From Thermococcus stetteri (lineage in GTDB: Archaea; Methanobacteriota_B; Thermococci; Thermococcales; Thermococcaceae): DNA of 64,000 nucleotides. The stretch lies in the NCBI RefSeq assembly GCF_017873335.1, contig NZ_JAGGKB010000001.1:62001-126000 (forward strand), in the 5' to 3' direction. Every line of letters starts with the position of its first letter. Position 1 is the first letter of the stretch. The translations under genes and the position numbers were made by a program. The notes under the pieces are model-generated. The model saw only the letters and a list, made by a program, of their open reading frames with translations. It was not told where the DNA came from and did no database searches. This document shows positions 1 through 7,813 of this stretch, piece after piece.

Positions 1-549
1 TTCTCCTCCTTCCTGTTCTGGGTAGGCGCAATGCTGTACTTTACCCAGTTTCCGGTTCTCCTTAAGTCGAGAGGCTTTGGTGCCACTCACCTCTACCTCA
101 TGAGCATAGGGAACTCCACCATATCGGCCTTCATGTACACCCGGGTCGGTGTAAAACTCAAAAAGAGCGGGGGCTATCCAGCCCTCATCAGGGGGCTCTC
201 AGTTAGATCCTTCGCCTTTTCCCTCCTGGCTATCTCTACACTGATTGAAGGACATGTCTTTGAAGTCCTCGCCTTCATCTCGTACTTCCTGGCGGGTTAC
301 ACGTGGGCATACATAGGAATCTCGACGACCTCGATAATCTCCCGCTTCGCCCCGCCTAAAGAGAGGGGTGCGCTGATAGGGACGTACAACATGATAAGCT
401 CACTGGGTGCGATAGCGGGGAACTTCCTGAGCGGCTTTCTAACGGAAGAGCTTGTTTTTACTGTGGATTTCACAGCCGCAACTGCTCTCCTCCTGGTTTC
501 GGTACTCCCCCTCCTCGACGAGAGGGTTAAAAGCAAAAACTCCAACTAA
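1..549 (+). CDS. MFS transporter, C-terminal part (5' end outside window)
   Basis: The frame is open from base 1, so this is the last ~182 codons of a longer protein; an internal Met at 31 is unlikely to be the start. The translation is a series of hydrophobic helices separated by short basic loops (for example R-V-G-V-K-L-K-K-S-G), as in the C-terminal half of a 12-helix major facilitator. The stretch containing S-R-F-A-P-P-K-E-R-G resembles the conserved MFS loop after an even-numbered helix. It ends 14 bases before the alcohol dehydrogenase start, so the two are probably co-transcribed. Substrate cannot be told. Confidence 0.75.
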   Translation, partial: FSSFLFWVGAMLYFTQFPVLLKSRGFGATHLYLMSIGNSTISAFMYTRVGVKLKKSGGYPALIRGLSVRSFAFSLLAISTLIEGHVFEVLAFISYFLAGYTWAYIGISTTSIISRFAPPKERGALIGTYNMISSLGAIAGNFLSGFLTEELVFTVDFTAATALLLVSVLPLLDERVKSKNSN

Positions 550-563
550 CTCTGGTGGCGACC

Positions 564-1703
564 ATGTTCTGGCTCAAGACGAGGATAATTGAGGGTGAGG
601 GCTCCCTTGAGAGCCTCAAGAACGAGACCAAGGGGCACGAGCGGGTTCTCATACTGGCCTCCGGTTCTATGAAGAGACACGGCTTCCTGAGCGAGGCAGA
701 GGACTACGTGAAGGAAGCCGGTGCTGAGGTTATGAGCATAGCAGACCTTCCATCGGAGCCGAGTGTCGAGGTCATCGAGGAGTTCCTGCCAAAACTGAGG
801 GAGGAGTTCCAGCCAGATCTTCTCGTGGCTATGGGAGGCGGTAGCGTCATCGACACTACCAAAGCCCTCAAAGTCTTCTACGATGCCCCCGAACTAGTGT
901 TTGAAGAAATAGCCTTCATCGACCGCTTTTCCAAGCCGAAGCCAGTGCCGAAACTCAGGACACCCATCATAGCGATTCCCTCAACGAGCGGTGCCGGAAG
1001 CGAGGTTTCCGCTGCCAGCGTCCTGAAGAAGAACGGGATAAAGTACAACATAGTAACGCCGGAGATAGCGCCCGACGCGGCAATCCTCGACCCGAGGCTC
1101 CCGAGGACGATGCCGAGGGAAGTCGCTAGAAACTCTGGCCTCGACGTTCTCGTCCACGGCATAGAGGCATACACCACTAAGGTCGCCGGACCATTCAGCG
1201 ACGCAATGGCGATCAGGGCGATAAAGACCGTCTTTGAGTGGCTTCCGAAGTCGGTTGAAGGCGACCCTGAAGCGAGGGCAAGAATGCACTACGCGGCTAC
1301 GATGGCCGGGATAGCCTTCCTCAACGCGAGACTGGGCCTAGCCCACGCGATGAGCCACAAGGCGGCATGGATAGGGCCTCACGGCTTGCTAAACGCGATA
1401 TTCATACCCTATGTTATGGAGTTCAATGCCGAGAGGAGCGAGTACGCGAGAAGGAGGTACGAAGAGATAGCGCGCGAACTTGGCCTCAAGAGCGCGGAGG
1501 AGCTGATAAAAGCCGTCAGGAAGCTCAACGAGCGCCTTGGGGTTCCAAAGCTTAACGAGCTTGTTGACGAAGAGACCTTTATAGCAAGGCTTGACGAGAT
1601 GGCGGAGAAGGCCTACCGCGACGGATTGATGGCCTTCAACCCGGTGGAGCCAAAGCCAGAGGAGATAAGGGAGCTGTACCTCCGGATATTCCGGGGTGAG
1701 TGA
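564..1703 (+). CDS. Iron-containing alcohol dehydrogenase
   Basis: A 379-residue group III (iron-dependent) alcohol dehydrogenase, which interconverts alcohols and aldehydes or ketones with NAD(P). Visible features are the nucleotide-binding GGGSVID motif near residue 90, the T-S-G-A-G-S-E block, and the metal ligands of the family: Asp and His in G-L-D-V-L-V-H-G, then His in L-A-H-A-M-S-H and His in G-P-H-G. Length is normal. ATG at 564 is preferred over an upstream in-frame GTG at 555 because GGTGG at 554-558 is then a ribosome binding site. It follows the MFS gene closely and converges on the next MFS gene. Physiological substrate unknown. Confidence 0.9.
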   Translation: MFWLKTRIIEGEGSLESLKNETKGHERVLILASGSMKRHGFLSEAEDYVKEAGAEVMSIADLPSEPSVEVIEEFLPKLREEFQPDLLVAMGGGSVIDTTKALKVFYDAPELVFEEIAFIDRFSKPKPVPKLRTPIIAIPSTSGAGSEVSAASVLKKNGIKYNIVTPEIAPDAAILDPRLPRTMPREVARNSGLDVLVHGIEAYTTKVAGPFSDAMAIRAIKTVFEWLPKSVEGDPEARARMHYAATMAGIAFLNARLGLAHAMSHKAAWIGPHGLLNAIFIPYVMEFNAERSEYARRRYEEIARELGLKSAEELIKAVRKLNERLGVPKLNELVDEETFIARLDEMAEKAYRDGLMAFNPVEPKPEEIRELYLRIFRGE

Positions 1704-1739
1704 GGAAGAGAAAGAACGGGGATAAAGAAAAGGGAGCCC

Positions 1740-3224
1740 TTACTCAACAACCACTTCTTTTTCTCTCCCTTCTTCAACCTCGCGTATTTTTCCACCCTTC
1801 ATTACCTCCACTATGGCGAGGATTAGGAGGGCCAGGAAGAGGTATATCCCAGCAGCCGTTCCGAAGAGCACCTCGTAGGCCTTCTCGGTCGGGAGCTTTA
1901 TTTTGAAGAAGGGTGGCGCTCCAGGTGGGTGGAAGAGGATATAGTAAGTGCTCATCACTGTTCCGGCTATCGCTGGCCCCCAAGTCGAGCCGAAGTTCCT
2001 GAAGAGGCTGTTGGCTCCAGTTGCAACCCCCATGACCCTCGGTGGGACCGAGAAGACCAGCACGTTGATGAGGGAGATGTTCATTAACGTTATTCCTGTT
2101 CCGACGATCGTTATCATCGCCACGAACGCCGGGAGGGACAGGCTCGTCGCGTACTTGGAGAGGTAGGCCAAGCTTGCGCTTGCTATCAATGCACCGGTCA
2201 TAGCTATCGGCTTTGCACCGACTTTTGGCATCAGCTTTCCGGCTAGCGGAGCAACGAAGAGCATCACTGCGGCCATTGGCGTCATGAGAAGCCCGCTCTG
2301 GAGTATCGTCTTCCCAAAGCCGTATGGTTTTGGCATCTGGAGGATGTAGGTGTTGGCCTGGCTCATCATCGAGAGGCCAAACGCCGCCAGCATTATGCCC
2401 AGGTTCGCTATGGCCGGGTTCCTTGAGGAGATTATGCCGAGGGGCAGGATCGGGTTTTCAACCCTCCTCTCCCAGAGGACCAGGAGGATTAAGCCCAATA
2501 TCCCAACTCCGAACAGTGTGAGCGTCTCCCTTGCCGTCCAGCCAACGTTGGGCCCCCTCGTGACGCCCACGAGCAGGGGGACGACGCCCAGGGTCAGGAG
2601 GAACGCTCCGATCCAGTCCACCTTTCCGGGGTTTATGTAGCGGCTCTCCCTGAGTATCTTCCACGCGAAGAAGAACATTAGGACTGCAAAGGGAGCGGCC
2701 GAGTGGTAGGTCCAGCGCCACCCGTAGTTCTCCGTGACCCACGCGCCAAGCGGGAGCGCTATGACCATTCCCACAGCGAACATCGCGCTTATCATACCCT
2801 GAACCTGAGGCACCATGCTCGGGGGGAATTCCTCGCGGACGAGGGCAAAGGCCAGCGGGAAGATCGCCATTCCAAAGCCCTGGATGGCCCTCGTGATGAG
2901 AAGCCACTGGAAGCTCGGCGCGAAGCCGTTGAGGATGACTCCCAGCGTATAAAAGCCGAGGGCAACCAAAAACATCTTCTTCTTTCCGTATATGTCTCCA
3001 AGTTTTCCGAAGAGGGCGACGCTGACGGTTCCGACGAGGAGGTATATCGTCAGAACCCAGCTGACGTTGTTTGGGTTTATCGCGAACTCCTTCTGTATCG
3101 TGGGTAAAGCGGGAGTTAGCATGGCCTCCGTGTACATGACGAGGAGCGGGAGGATGACAACCACCATCATAGCCTTTTTCGCGTAGGCTAAATCGTAGGT
3201 CTCTCCTTTCTCGACGACCTGCAT
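1740..3224 (-). CDS. MFS drug/multidrug efflux transporter, DHA2-like (14 helices)
   Basis: A 494-residue membrane protein with about 14 hydrophobic helices, the layout of the DHA2 (EmrB/QacA) family of proton-coupled drug exporters. The signature loop between helices 2 and 3 is present (G-K-L-G-D-I-Y-G-K-K-K), and the N-terminal helix carries the T-E-A-M-L-T-P-A-L-P-T-I motif typical of the family. The start at 3224 (MQVVEKG) follows GGTGGTG and discards an unlikely 85-residue extension of the frame. Its promoter is flanked by inverted ACCGACC/GGTCGGT boxes, suggesting control by a repressor, possibly TetR-like; no such regulator is in the window. Confidence 0.85.
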   Translation of the reverse strand: MQVVEKGETYDLAYAKKAMMVVVILPLLVMYTEAMLTPALPTIQKEFAINPNNVSWVLTIYLLVGTVSVALFGKLGDIYGKKKMFLVALGFYTLGVILNGFAPSFQWLLITRAIQGFGMAIFPLAFALVREEFPPSMVPQVQGMISAMFAVGMVIALPLGAWVTENYGWRWTYHSAAPFAVLMFFFAWKILRESRYINPGKVDWIGAFLLTLGVVPLLVGVTRGPNVGWTARETLTLFGVGILGLILLVLWERRVENPILPLGIISSRNPAIANLGIMLAAFGLSMMSQANTYILQMPKPYGFGKTILQSGLLMTPMAAVMLFVAPLAGKLMPKVGAKPIAMTGALIASASLAYLSKYATSLSLPAFVAMITIVGTGITLMNISLINVLVFSVPPRVMGVATGANSLFRNFGSTWGPAIAGTVMSTYYILFHPPGAPPFFKIKLPTEKAYEVLFGTAAGIYLFLALLILAIVEVMKGGKIREVEEGREKEVVVE

Positions 3225-3231
3225 CTTCACC

Positions 3232-3276
3232 ACCGACCTATCGAACGATATATCACTTATAAAGTTAGCGGTCGGT
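3232..3276 (-). promoter_or_regulatory. Promoter of the MFS gene with flanking inverted-repeat operator
   Basis: On the minus strand a TATA box (TTTATAA, plus-strand 3257-3263) lies about 33 bases before the MFS start. ACCGACC at 3232-3238 and GGTCGGT at 3270-3276 are exact 7-bp reverse complements. One covers the predicted transcription start and ribosome binding site, the other lies just upstream of the TATA/BRE. This geometry suits repression. The sequence is seen; the regulator is inferred. Confidence 0.55.
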
Positions 3277-3330
3277 AGGGCGAACCGGGTATGGGAAAAG
3301 AATAATAAGAGAGAAAGCCTACCCTCAAAT

Positions 3331-3543
3331 ATGACGGAAGTGGAGATCGTTGTGAAAGTGAAAGTTCCGGAGGGGCTGGATCCGGAGAAGATAGCAAAGA
3401 AGGCAAGGGTTCTCGCTGAGTGGGAGTCCATACGGGCCGCGGCGATAGGGACAGAACCTAAGAAGAAGGTGAAGCTCACGCTGAAGGGAACATCAAGGGA
3501 GTTCTACGATTTCCTGGAGGAAGGGCGGGATGATATACATTGA
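3331..3543 (+). CDS. VapB-like antitoxin (small, upstream of PIN toxin)
   Basis: A 70-residue charged protein starting MTEVEIVVKVKV and ending in D-F-L-E-E-G-R-D-D-I-H. It overlaps the following PIN-domain gene by 14 bases, the usual antitoxin-toxin coupling. I do not recognise a named antitoxin family; the call rests on size, charge and position. A TATA-like AATAATAAG lies ~30 bases before the ATG, so the mRNA may be leaderless. Confidence 0.65.
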   Translation: MTEVEIVVKVKVPEGLDPEKIAKKARVLAEWESIRAAAIGTEPKKKVKLTLKGTSREFYDFLEEGRDDIH

Positions 3544-4003
3544 TGCCAACGTGATCTACAACTATATAGTTCAAACCGAGCTGACGGAGTACGCTAAAAG
3601 CGTATTTGGGCAGCAAGAGCCCCTCGTCACATCCTGGACGGCTCTTAATGAGGCCACATACACACTATTCAGGAAGATCGCGAAGGAAAGAGGATTTAGG
3701 ACAATATATGATATAAAGAAAATGTCCATGGAAGAGCGCACCGAAATGCTGATGGTGGCATACGATGCTGTTCGGTTGCTGATAAGCGAAAGGAACGTTC
3801 AAACACTCCAAGAGCACCACGACATCCGGATAATACGAGAAGTCAGCAGGAGGTACGGGCTTCTTCCCTCCGATGCGGTAATCGCGGCAACGGCGATGGA
3901 GCATGGGGTCGAAAAGCTCGCAACGTTCGATACTGACTTCACTGCGGTTTCGAAGGTTTTTGATCTCGTCCCAGAAGAATACTGGAAGGAGCTACAGAAA
4001 TAA
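3530..4003 (+). CDS. VapC-like PIN-domain ribonuclease toxin
   Basis: A 157-residue PIN domain. The conserved acidic residues are visible: Asp in Y-I-D-A-N-V-I-Y, Glu in A-L-N-E-A-T-Y, Asp in P-S-D-A-V-I-A-A-T-A, and Asp in A-T-F-D-T-D-F. Together they form the Mg2+-dependent ribonuclease site of VapC toxins. The start overlaps the end of the small upstream gene. Target RNA cannot be told. Confidence 0.85.
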   Translation: MIYIDANVIYNYIVQTELTEYAKSVFGQQEPLVTSWTALNEATYTLFRKIAKERGFRTIYDIKKMSMEERTEMLMVAYDAVRLLISERNVQTLQEHHDIRIIREVSRRYGLLPSDAVIAATAMEHGVEKLATFDTDFTAVSKVFDLVPEEYWKELQK

Positions 4004-4321
4004 AAACAGATCGTACTTAGAGGCGGCAATCACCTCCGGATGATTTGGATCCCATTTCTTAGTGAATTCTTGGATTTAGTAATCGCCACATCTAATTCAG
4101 CTGCTTGACAATAGGGAGCCTCATGGGAGTGCGATTATTGATATAACTCTCGTCGGCAGGAAAGAACCCGCGATAAGCTGGCAGATGCCCCTGGAAAGGG
4201 AACGCCGAAGAACCTCGAAAGATGCATCGATGGGCTGTACTATGAGAACTCTCCCAGATACCCACCACTTTTGATATAAACCAACAGTAAAGTTCAAGAA
4301 CTCAGGATAATCCCTTAGAAT
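4004..4321 (+). other. Intergenic stretch with possible decayed coding fragment
   Basis: No intact gene. From 4083 to about 4276 one plus-strand frame stays open for ~60 codons without a start codon and reads like protein (…Q-L-L-D-N-R-E-P-H-G-S-A-I-I-D-I-T-L-V-G-R-K-E-P…). It may be the remnant of a gene. A TATA-like TGATATAAA at about 4272-4280 probably drives the helicase gene. I cannot assign the fragment to a family. Confidence 0.35.
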
Positions 4322-7108
4322 ATGCACCTCCTCCTCAAAAAGGCCATTAAAGAGCGCTTTGGAAGGCTCAACCGACTTCAACAGGACGCTTTCCGCGAGG
4401 TTAGTTCGGGGAAGAGCGTTCTGATCATAGCGCCGACCGGTTCCGGGAAGACAGAGGCAGCAGTTCTTCCCGTCTTCAACGAGATACTCGAAAACGGCCT
4501 GAGGCCGATTTCCGCCCTCTACATCGCGCCGCTCAAGGCCCTCAATCGCGATCTCCTTGAGAGGCTCGAGTGGTGGGGAAGGAAGCTCGGAATAACGGTT
4601 GAGGTGCGCCACGGGGACACCTCAGCCTACAGGAAGGCGAAGCAGACGAAGAATCCGCCGCAGATGCTGATTATAACTCCTGAAACCCTCGGCGTGATTT
4701 TGACAGTTAAATCACTCCGAAAGCACCTGGTGAATGTCAAGTTCGTCATCGTGGACGAGATTGCCGAGCTTGTAGATAACAAGCGCGGTGCCCAGCTCCT
4801 TCTCGGTCTTGAGCGCCTGGAAGAGATTGCTGACTTCAGAAGAATAGGGATGACTGCAACGGTGGGAAACGAGGACGAGGTAAGGGAGTGGCTGAAGGCT
4901 GATGTCATAGTCAAGCCGAACTGGAGGAAGGCCTACCGCTTCCACGTGCTCTATCCCAAACCGGAGGAAAAGGACGAAGAACTCGCCAGAAGGCTCAGTG
5001 TCTCTCTCGACATCGCGGCTCGCCTTAGGGTCCTATGGGAGATCGTCGAGGGGCACGGGAAGGCCCTTATCTTCACGAACACCCGCCAGTTCGCCGAGAT
5101 CCTCGCCCACAGGCTCAAGGCCTGGGGAAAGCCCGTCGAAGTCCACCACGGCTCCCTTTCGAGAGAGGCGAGGATAAACGCCGAGAGGGCCCTAAAAGAG
5201 GGAAAAATAAAGGCCCTGGTGTGCACTTCGTCAATGGAGCTCGGCATAGACATCGGCGACGTTGATGTCGTAATTCAATACATGAGCCCGAGGCAGGTAA
5301 ACCGGCTCGTCCAGAGGGCCGGAAGGGCAAAGCACAGGATAGAGGAGGTCAGCGAGGCCTACATAATAACGACGAACGTTGAGGACTACCTTCAGAGCCT
5401 CGTCATAGCGAAGCACGCCCTTGAGGGCCGGTTTGAACCCGTTGAGCCAATCGGCGGGCTTGACGTTCTGGCTCACTTCGTCGTCGGCCTTCTCGTCGAG
5501 TACAAGAGACTGCCGAGGGAGAAGCCCTACGAGATAGCAAGAAGGGCCTACGTTTACAGGGATTTGGGCTGGGAGGACTACCTCGATGCGCTCAAGGTGC
5601 TCGAAGATGCCAGGATAGTAGGCTACGATGAGGAGACAAACCAGCTCTACCTCAGGAGGGGGGCCTTCCAGTACTACTACGAGAACCTCTCGACGATTCC
5701 CGACGAGGTCTCTTGGAGGGTTTTCGATGCCAAGAGCGGGCACATCGTTGGAAGGCTCGACGAGAGCTTCGTGATGGACCTCGAAGAGGGTATGGAGTTC
5801 GTGATGGGGGGGAAGAGCTGGATAGTGCTCAAGATAGACGATGAGGCCAAGATCATCAAGGCGCGCGAGAGCCCGAGCATCGAGAGCGCCATACCGAGCT
5901 GGGAGGGCGAGATGATACCCGTTCCCTTCGGCGTTGCATTCGCCGTTGGCAGGCTGAAGAGGGAGCTGGCCTTTGACTTCAGAAACGCGCTTTCCCTTCT
6001 TGAGGGCGTGGAGTTCAGCGAGGAGGAGCTGAAAAGGGCATTTGATGAGATAAGGGGCAAACCCTTCTCGACGGACAGGGACATCTTCGTGGAGAGTACT
6101 CCGAAAGCTTTGATTATCCACGCGGACTTCGGCAACAGGGCTAACGAGGCGATAGGGAGAATAGTCCACTCACTCCTGATTCTCCGCTATGGAAGAGTTT
6201 TCTCAGTCAGGGCCCAGGCCCACGCGATAGTCTTCAAGACCCCCTTCCAGCTTAACCCCGAGGAAGTCAAGCACTACCTCTACCAGGAGCCGGGGAACAT
6301 TGAATTCATCGTGGCGAGGTCTCTGCGGGATTCCCACGCCTACCGCTGGAGAATGCTGAACGTCGCGAAGCGCTTCGGGGCCCTGAGGAGGGACGCGAAG
6401 ATAAGGAGGGTGGAGAGGCTCTTTGAGGGGACTGTCATTGAGCGGGAGACGCTAAACGAACTCTACCACGATAAGGTTGATGTGAAGACCGCCAAGCTGG
6501 TAATGGAGATGCTTAAAGCTGGAAGCCTCAGGGTAAAAACCGCCCTCAGGAGAGAGCCTTCAACGCTCGCGAGGTTGAACATGACTGTTGGAGGGGAGTT
6601 CCTGCTGAGCGGAGTCCTTGAGAGGGACGAAGTCCTTGAGCTGTTCAGGAAGAGGCTTCTCGACCATGAGGTCGTCCTGGTCTGTACCAACTGCGGCTGG
6701 CACTCAAAGACGAAGGTCGCCCGCTTGAGGAGCATAAGGGAAAGAGAATGCCCGCGCTGCGGCTCCAAGATGCTTGCAGTTGCTCACCCGATAGACGCGG
6801 AGGAGTTTTTGCCCGTCCTTGATAAGGTCAGGCACGGAAGGCCTCTTGAGAAGAGGGAGGAAAGGGTTTACAGGAAGCTGCTAAAGGCAGCTGATCTAGT
6901 GGATGCCTACGGCTTCGATGCGGTTCTGGCCCTAGCCAGCTACGGAACCGGGCCCGATACAGCCGCCAGGATACTCGCCCAGTACAGAGGTGAGGCCCTT
7001 CTGGTGGCGCTCATGGAGCGCGAGAGGGAGTTCATAAGGACGAGGCGCTTCTGGGTTGAGAAGAAGGGTGAAGAAAAGGCTGATAACAGTGATAGTCAAG
7101 GAACGTAA
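4322..7108 (+). CDS. Lhr-type superfamily 2 helicase
   Basis: A 928-residue ATP-dependent helicase of the Lhr group, acting on DNA or RNA-DNA forks in repair or RNA metabolism. In order: Walker A A-P-T-G-S-G-K-T near residue 38, Walker B V-D-E-I-A-E near residue 144, motif VI Q-R-A-G-R-A-K-H-R near 330, then the winged-helix and Lhr-specific C-terminal domains. A zinc-binding pair (C-T-N-C-G near 787 and C-P-R-C-G near 810) sits near the C terminus and may mark the archaeal aLhr1-like subgroup. An in-frame stop just upstream makes ATG 4322 the earliest ATG start. There is no clear ribosome binding site, so the leader is probably very short. Confidence 0.88.
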   Translation: MHLLLKKAIKERFGRLNRLQQDAFREVSSGKSVLIIAPTGSGKTEAAVLPVFNEILENGLRPISALYIAPLKALNRDLLERLEWWGRKLGITVEVRHGDTSAYRKAKQTKNPPQMLIITPETLGVILTVKSLRKHLVNVKFVIVDEIAELVDNKRGAQLLLGLERLEEIADFRRIGMTATVGNEDEVREWLKADVIVKPNWRKAYRFHVLYPKPEEKDEELARRLSVSLDIAARLRVLWEIVEGHGKALIFTNTRQFAEILAHRLKAWGKPVEVHHGSLSREARINAERALKEGKIKALVCTSSMELGIDIGDVDVVIQYMSPRQVNRLVQRAGRAKHRIEEVSEAYIITTNVEDYLQSLVIAKHALEGRFEPVEPIGGLDVLAHFVVGLLVEYKRLPREKPYEIARRAYVYRDLGWEDYLDALKVLEDARIVGYDEETNQLYLRRGAFQYYYENLSTIPDEVSWRVFDAKSGHIVGRLDESFVMDLEEGMEFVMGGKSWIVLKIDDEAKIIKARESPSIESAIPSWEGEMIPVPFGVAFAVGRLKRELAFDFRNALSLLEGVEFSEEELKRAFDEIRGKPFSTDRDIFVESTPKALIIHADFGNRANEAIGRIVHSLLILRYGRVFSVRAQAHAIVFKTPFQLNPEEVKHYLYQEPGNIEFIVARSLRDSHAYRWRMLNVAKRFGALRRDAKIRRVERLFEGTVIERETLNELYHDKVDVKTAKLVMEMLKAGSLRVKTALRREPSTLARLNMTVGGEFLLSGVLERDEVLELFRKRLLDHEVVLVCTNCGWHSKTKVARLRSIRERECPRCGSKMLAVAHPIDAEEFLPVLDKVRHGRPLEKREERVYRKLLKAADLVDAYGFDAVLALASYGTGPDTAARILAQYRGEALLVALMEREREFIRTRRFWVEKKGEEKADNSDSQGT

Positions 7109-7313
7109 CTGCTTCATCCCAATCTGTAGGTGTTACACGGTTTCTCCCGATTGGTACTATAATTGCCTTGTTTGATGCCGCATAAAATGACACAAAAATG
7201 AGACTTTATTACACACATCTAAGATAAAAGCAATGTAAGATGTTCCATACGCCGATGTATACCTTTGGTTCGGAGTAAACTTTATAAGCAGTATATGGAA
7301 ACTTTCTATCGCG

Positions 7314-7769
7314 GTGAGGGCAAGAATAGGGTCGGTGGTGAAGGTGGCCCTAGTATTGAAGAGAAAAACCTCCGACCAGGGTCCACTTGTGGATTACAGG
7401 GAACTCGACAGGTTACTTACTCAAGGCGACCATAAAAAGCTCCTTATAACAAGGAGACCACTTGCTAACAGCTCTCCCGATGATGTTGTTTCAGTCTGGG
7501 TAAGCAAGGCAAACCACCCCAAGGCCGTTAGCCCAACGGACCTGCACATACTGGAAAGCATCGTGTGGAAAGAACTTCAAAAAGGCACCAAGTCCGTAAT
7601 CCTGGACGCTCTAGAATACCTCATGATTGAAAACGGCCATGAAAGGGCTCTTAAGTTCGTCGGGAAGCTGAGGGATATGGCAATTCTGAACGGGGCGAAG
7701 TTCTACGTCACGGTCAGCGAAGGAATCGACGAAAAAACCCGTGTCATGCTCCGCAGAATAGTTGAGTGA
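7314..7769 (+). CDS. DUF835 domain protein
   Basis: Up to 151 residues, resembling the DUF835 domain common in Thermococcales, where it often ends signalling or membrane proteins; here it stands almost alone. No catalytic motif is seen. A TATA box (TTTATAA, 7281-7287) puts the transcript start near 7310, making GTG 7314 nearly leaderless. GTG at 7335 or 7338, after GGTGAGGG, is an alternative start. The gene sits just upstream of smc but smc has its own TATA-like GTTTATATA, so the two may be separately transcribed. Confidence 0.65.
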   Translation: MRARIGSVVKVALVLKRKTSDQGPLVDYRELDRLLTQGDHKKLLITRRPLANSSPDDVVSVWVSKANHPKAVSPTDLHILESIVWKELQKGTKSVILDALEYLMIENGHERALKFVGKLRDMAILNGAKFYVTVSEGIDEKTRVMLRRIVE

Positions 7770-7813
7770 AGTTTATATACTGTCGGCTCTTCTCCAAGAT
7801 TTAGGTGTGGGTG

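Noticed and set aside
5231-6169. 312-codon minus-strand frame inside the Lhr gene
   Set aside because: Shadow of Lhr; no start signal and no recognisable protein pattern.
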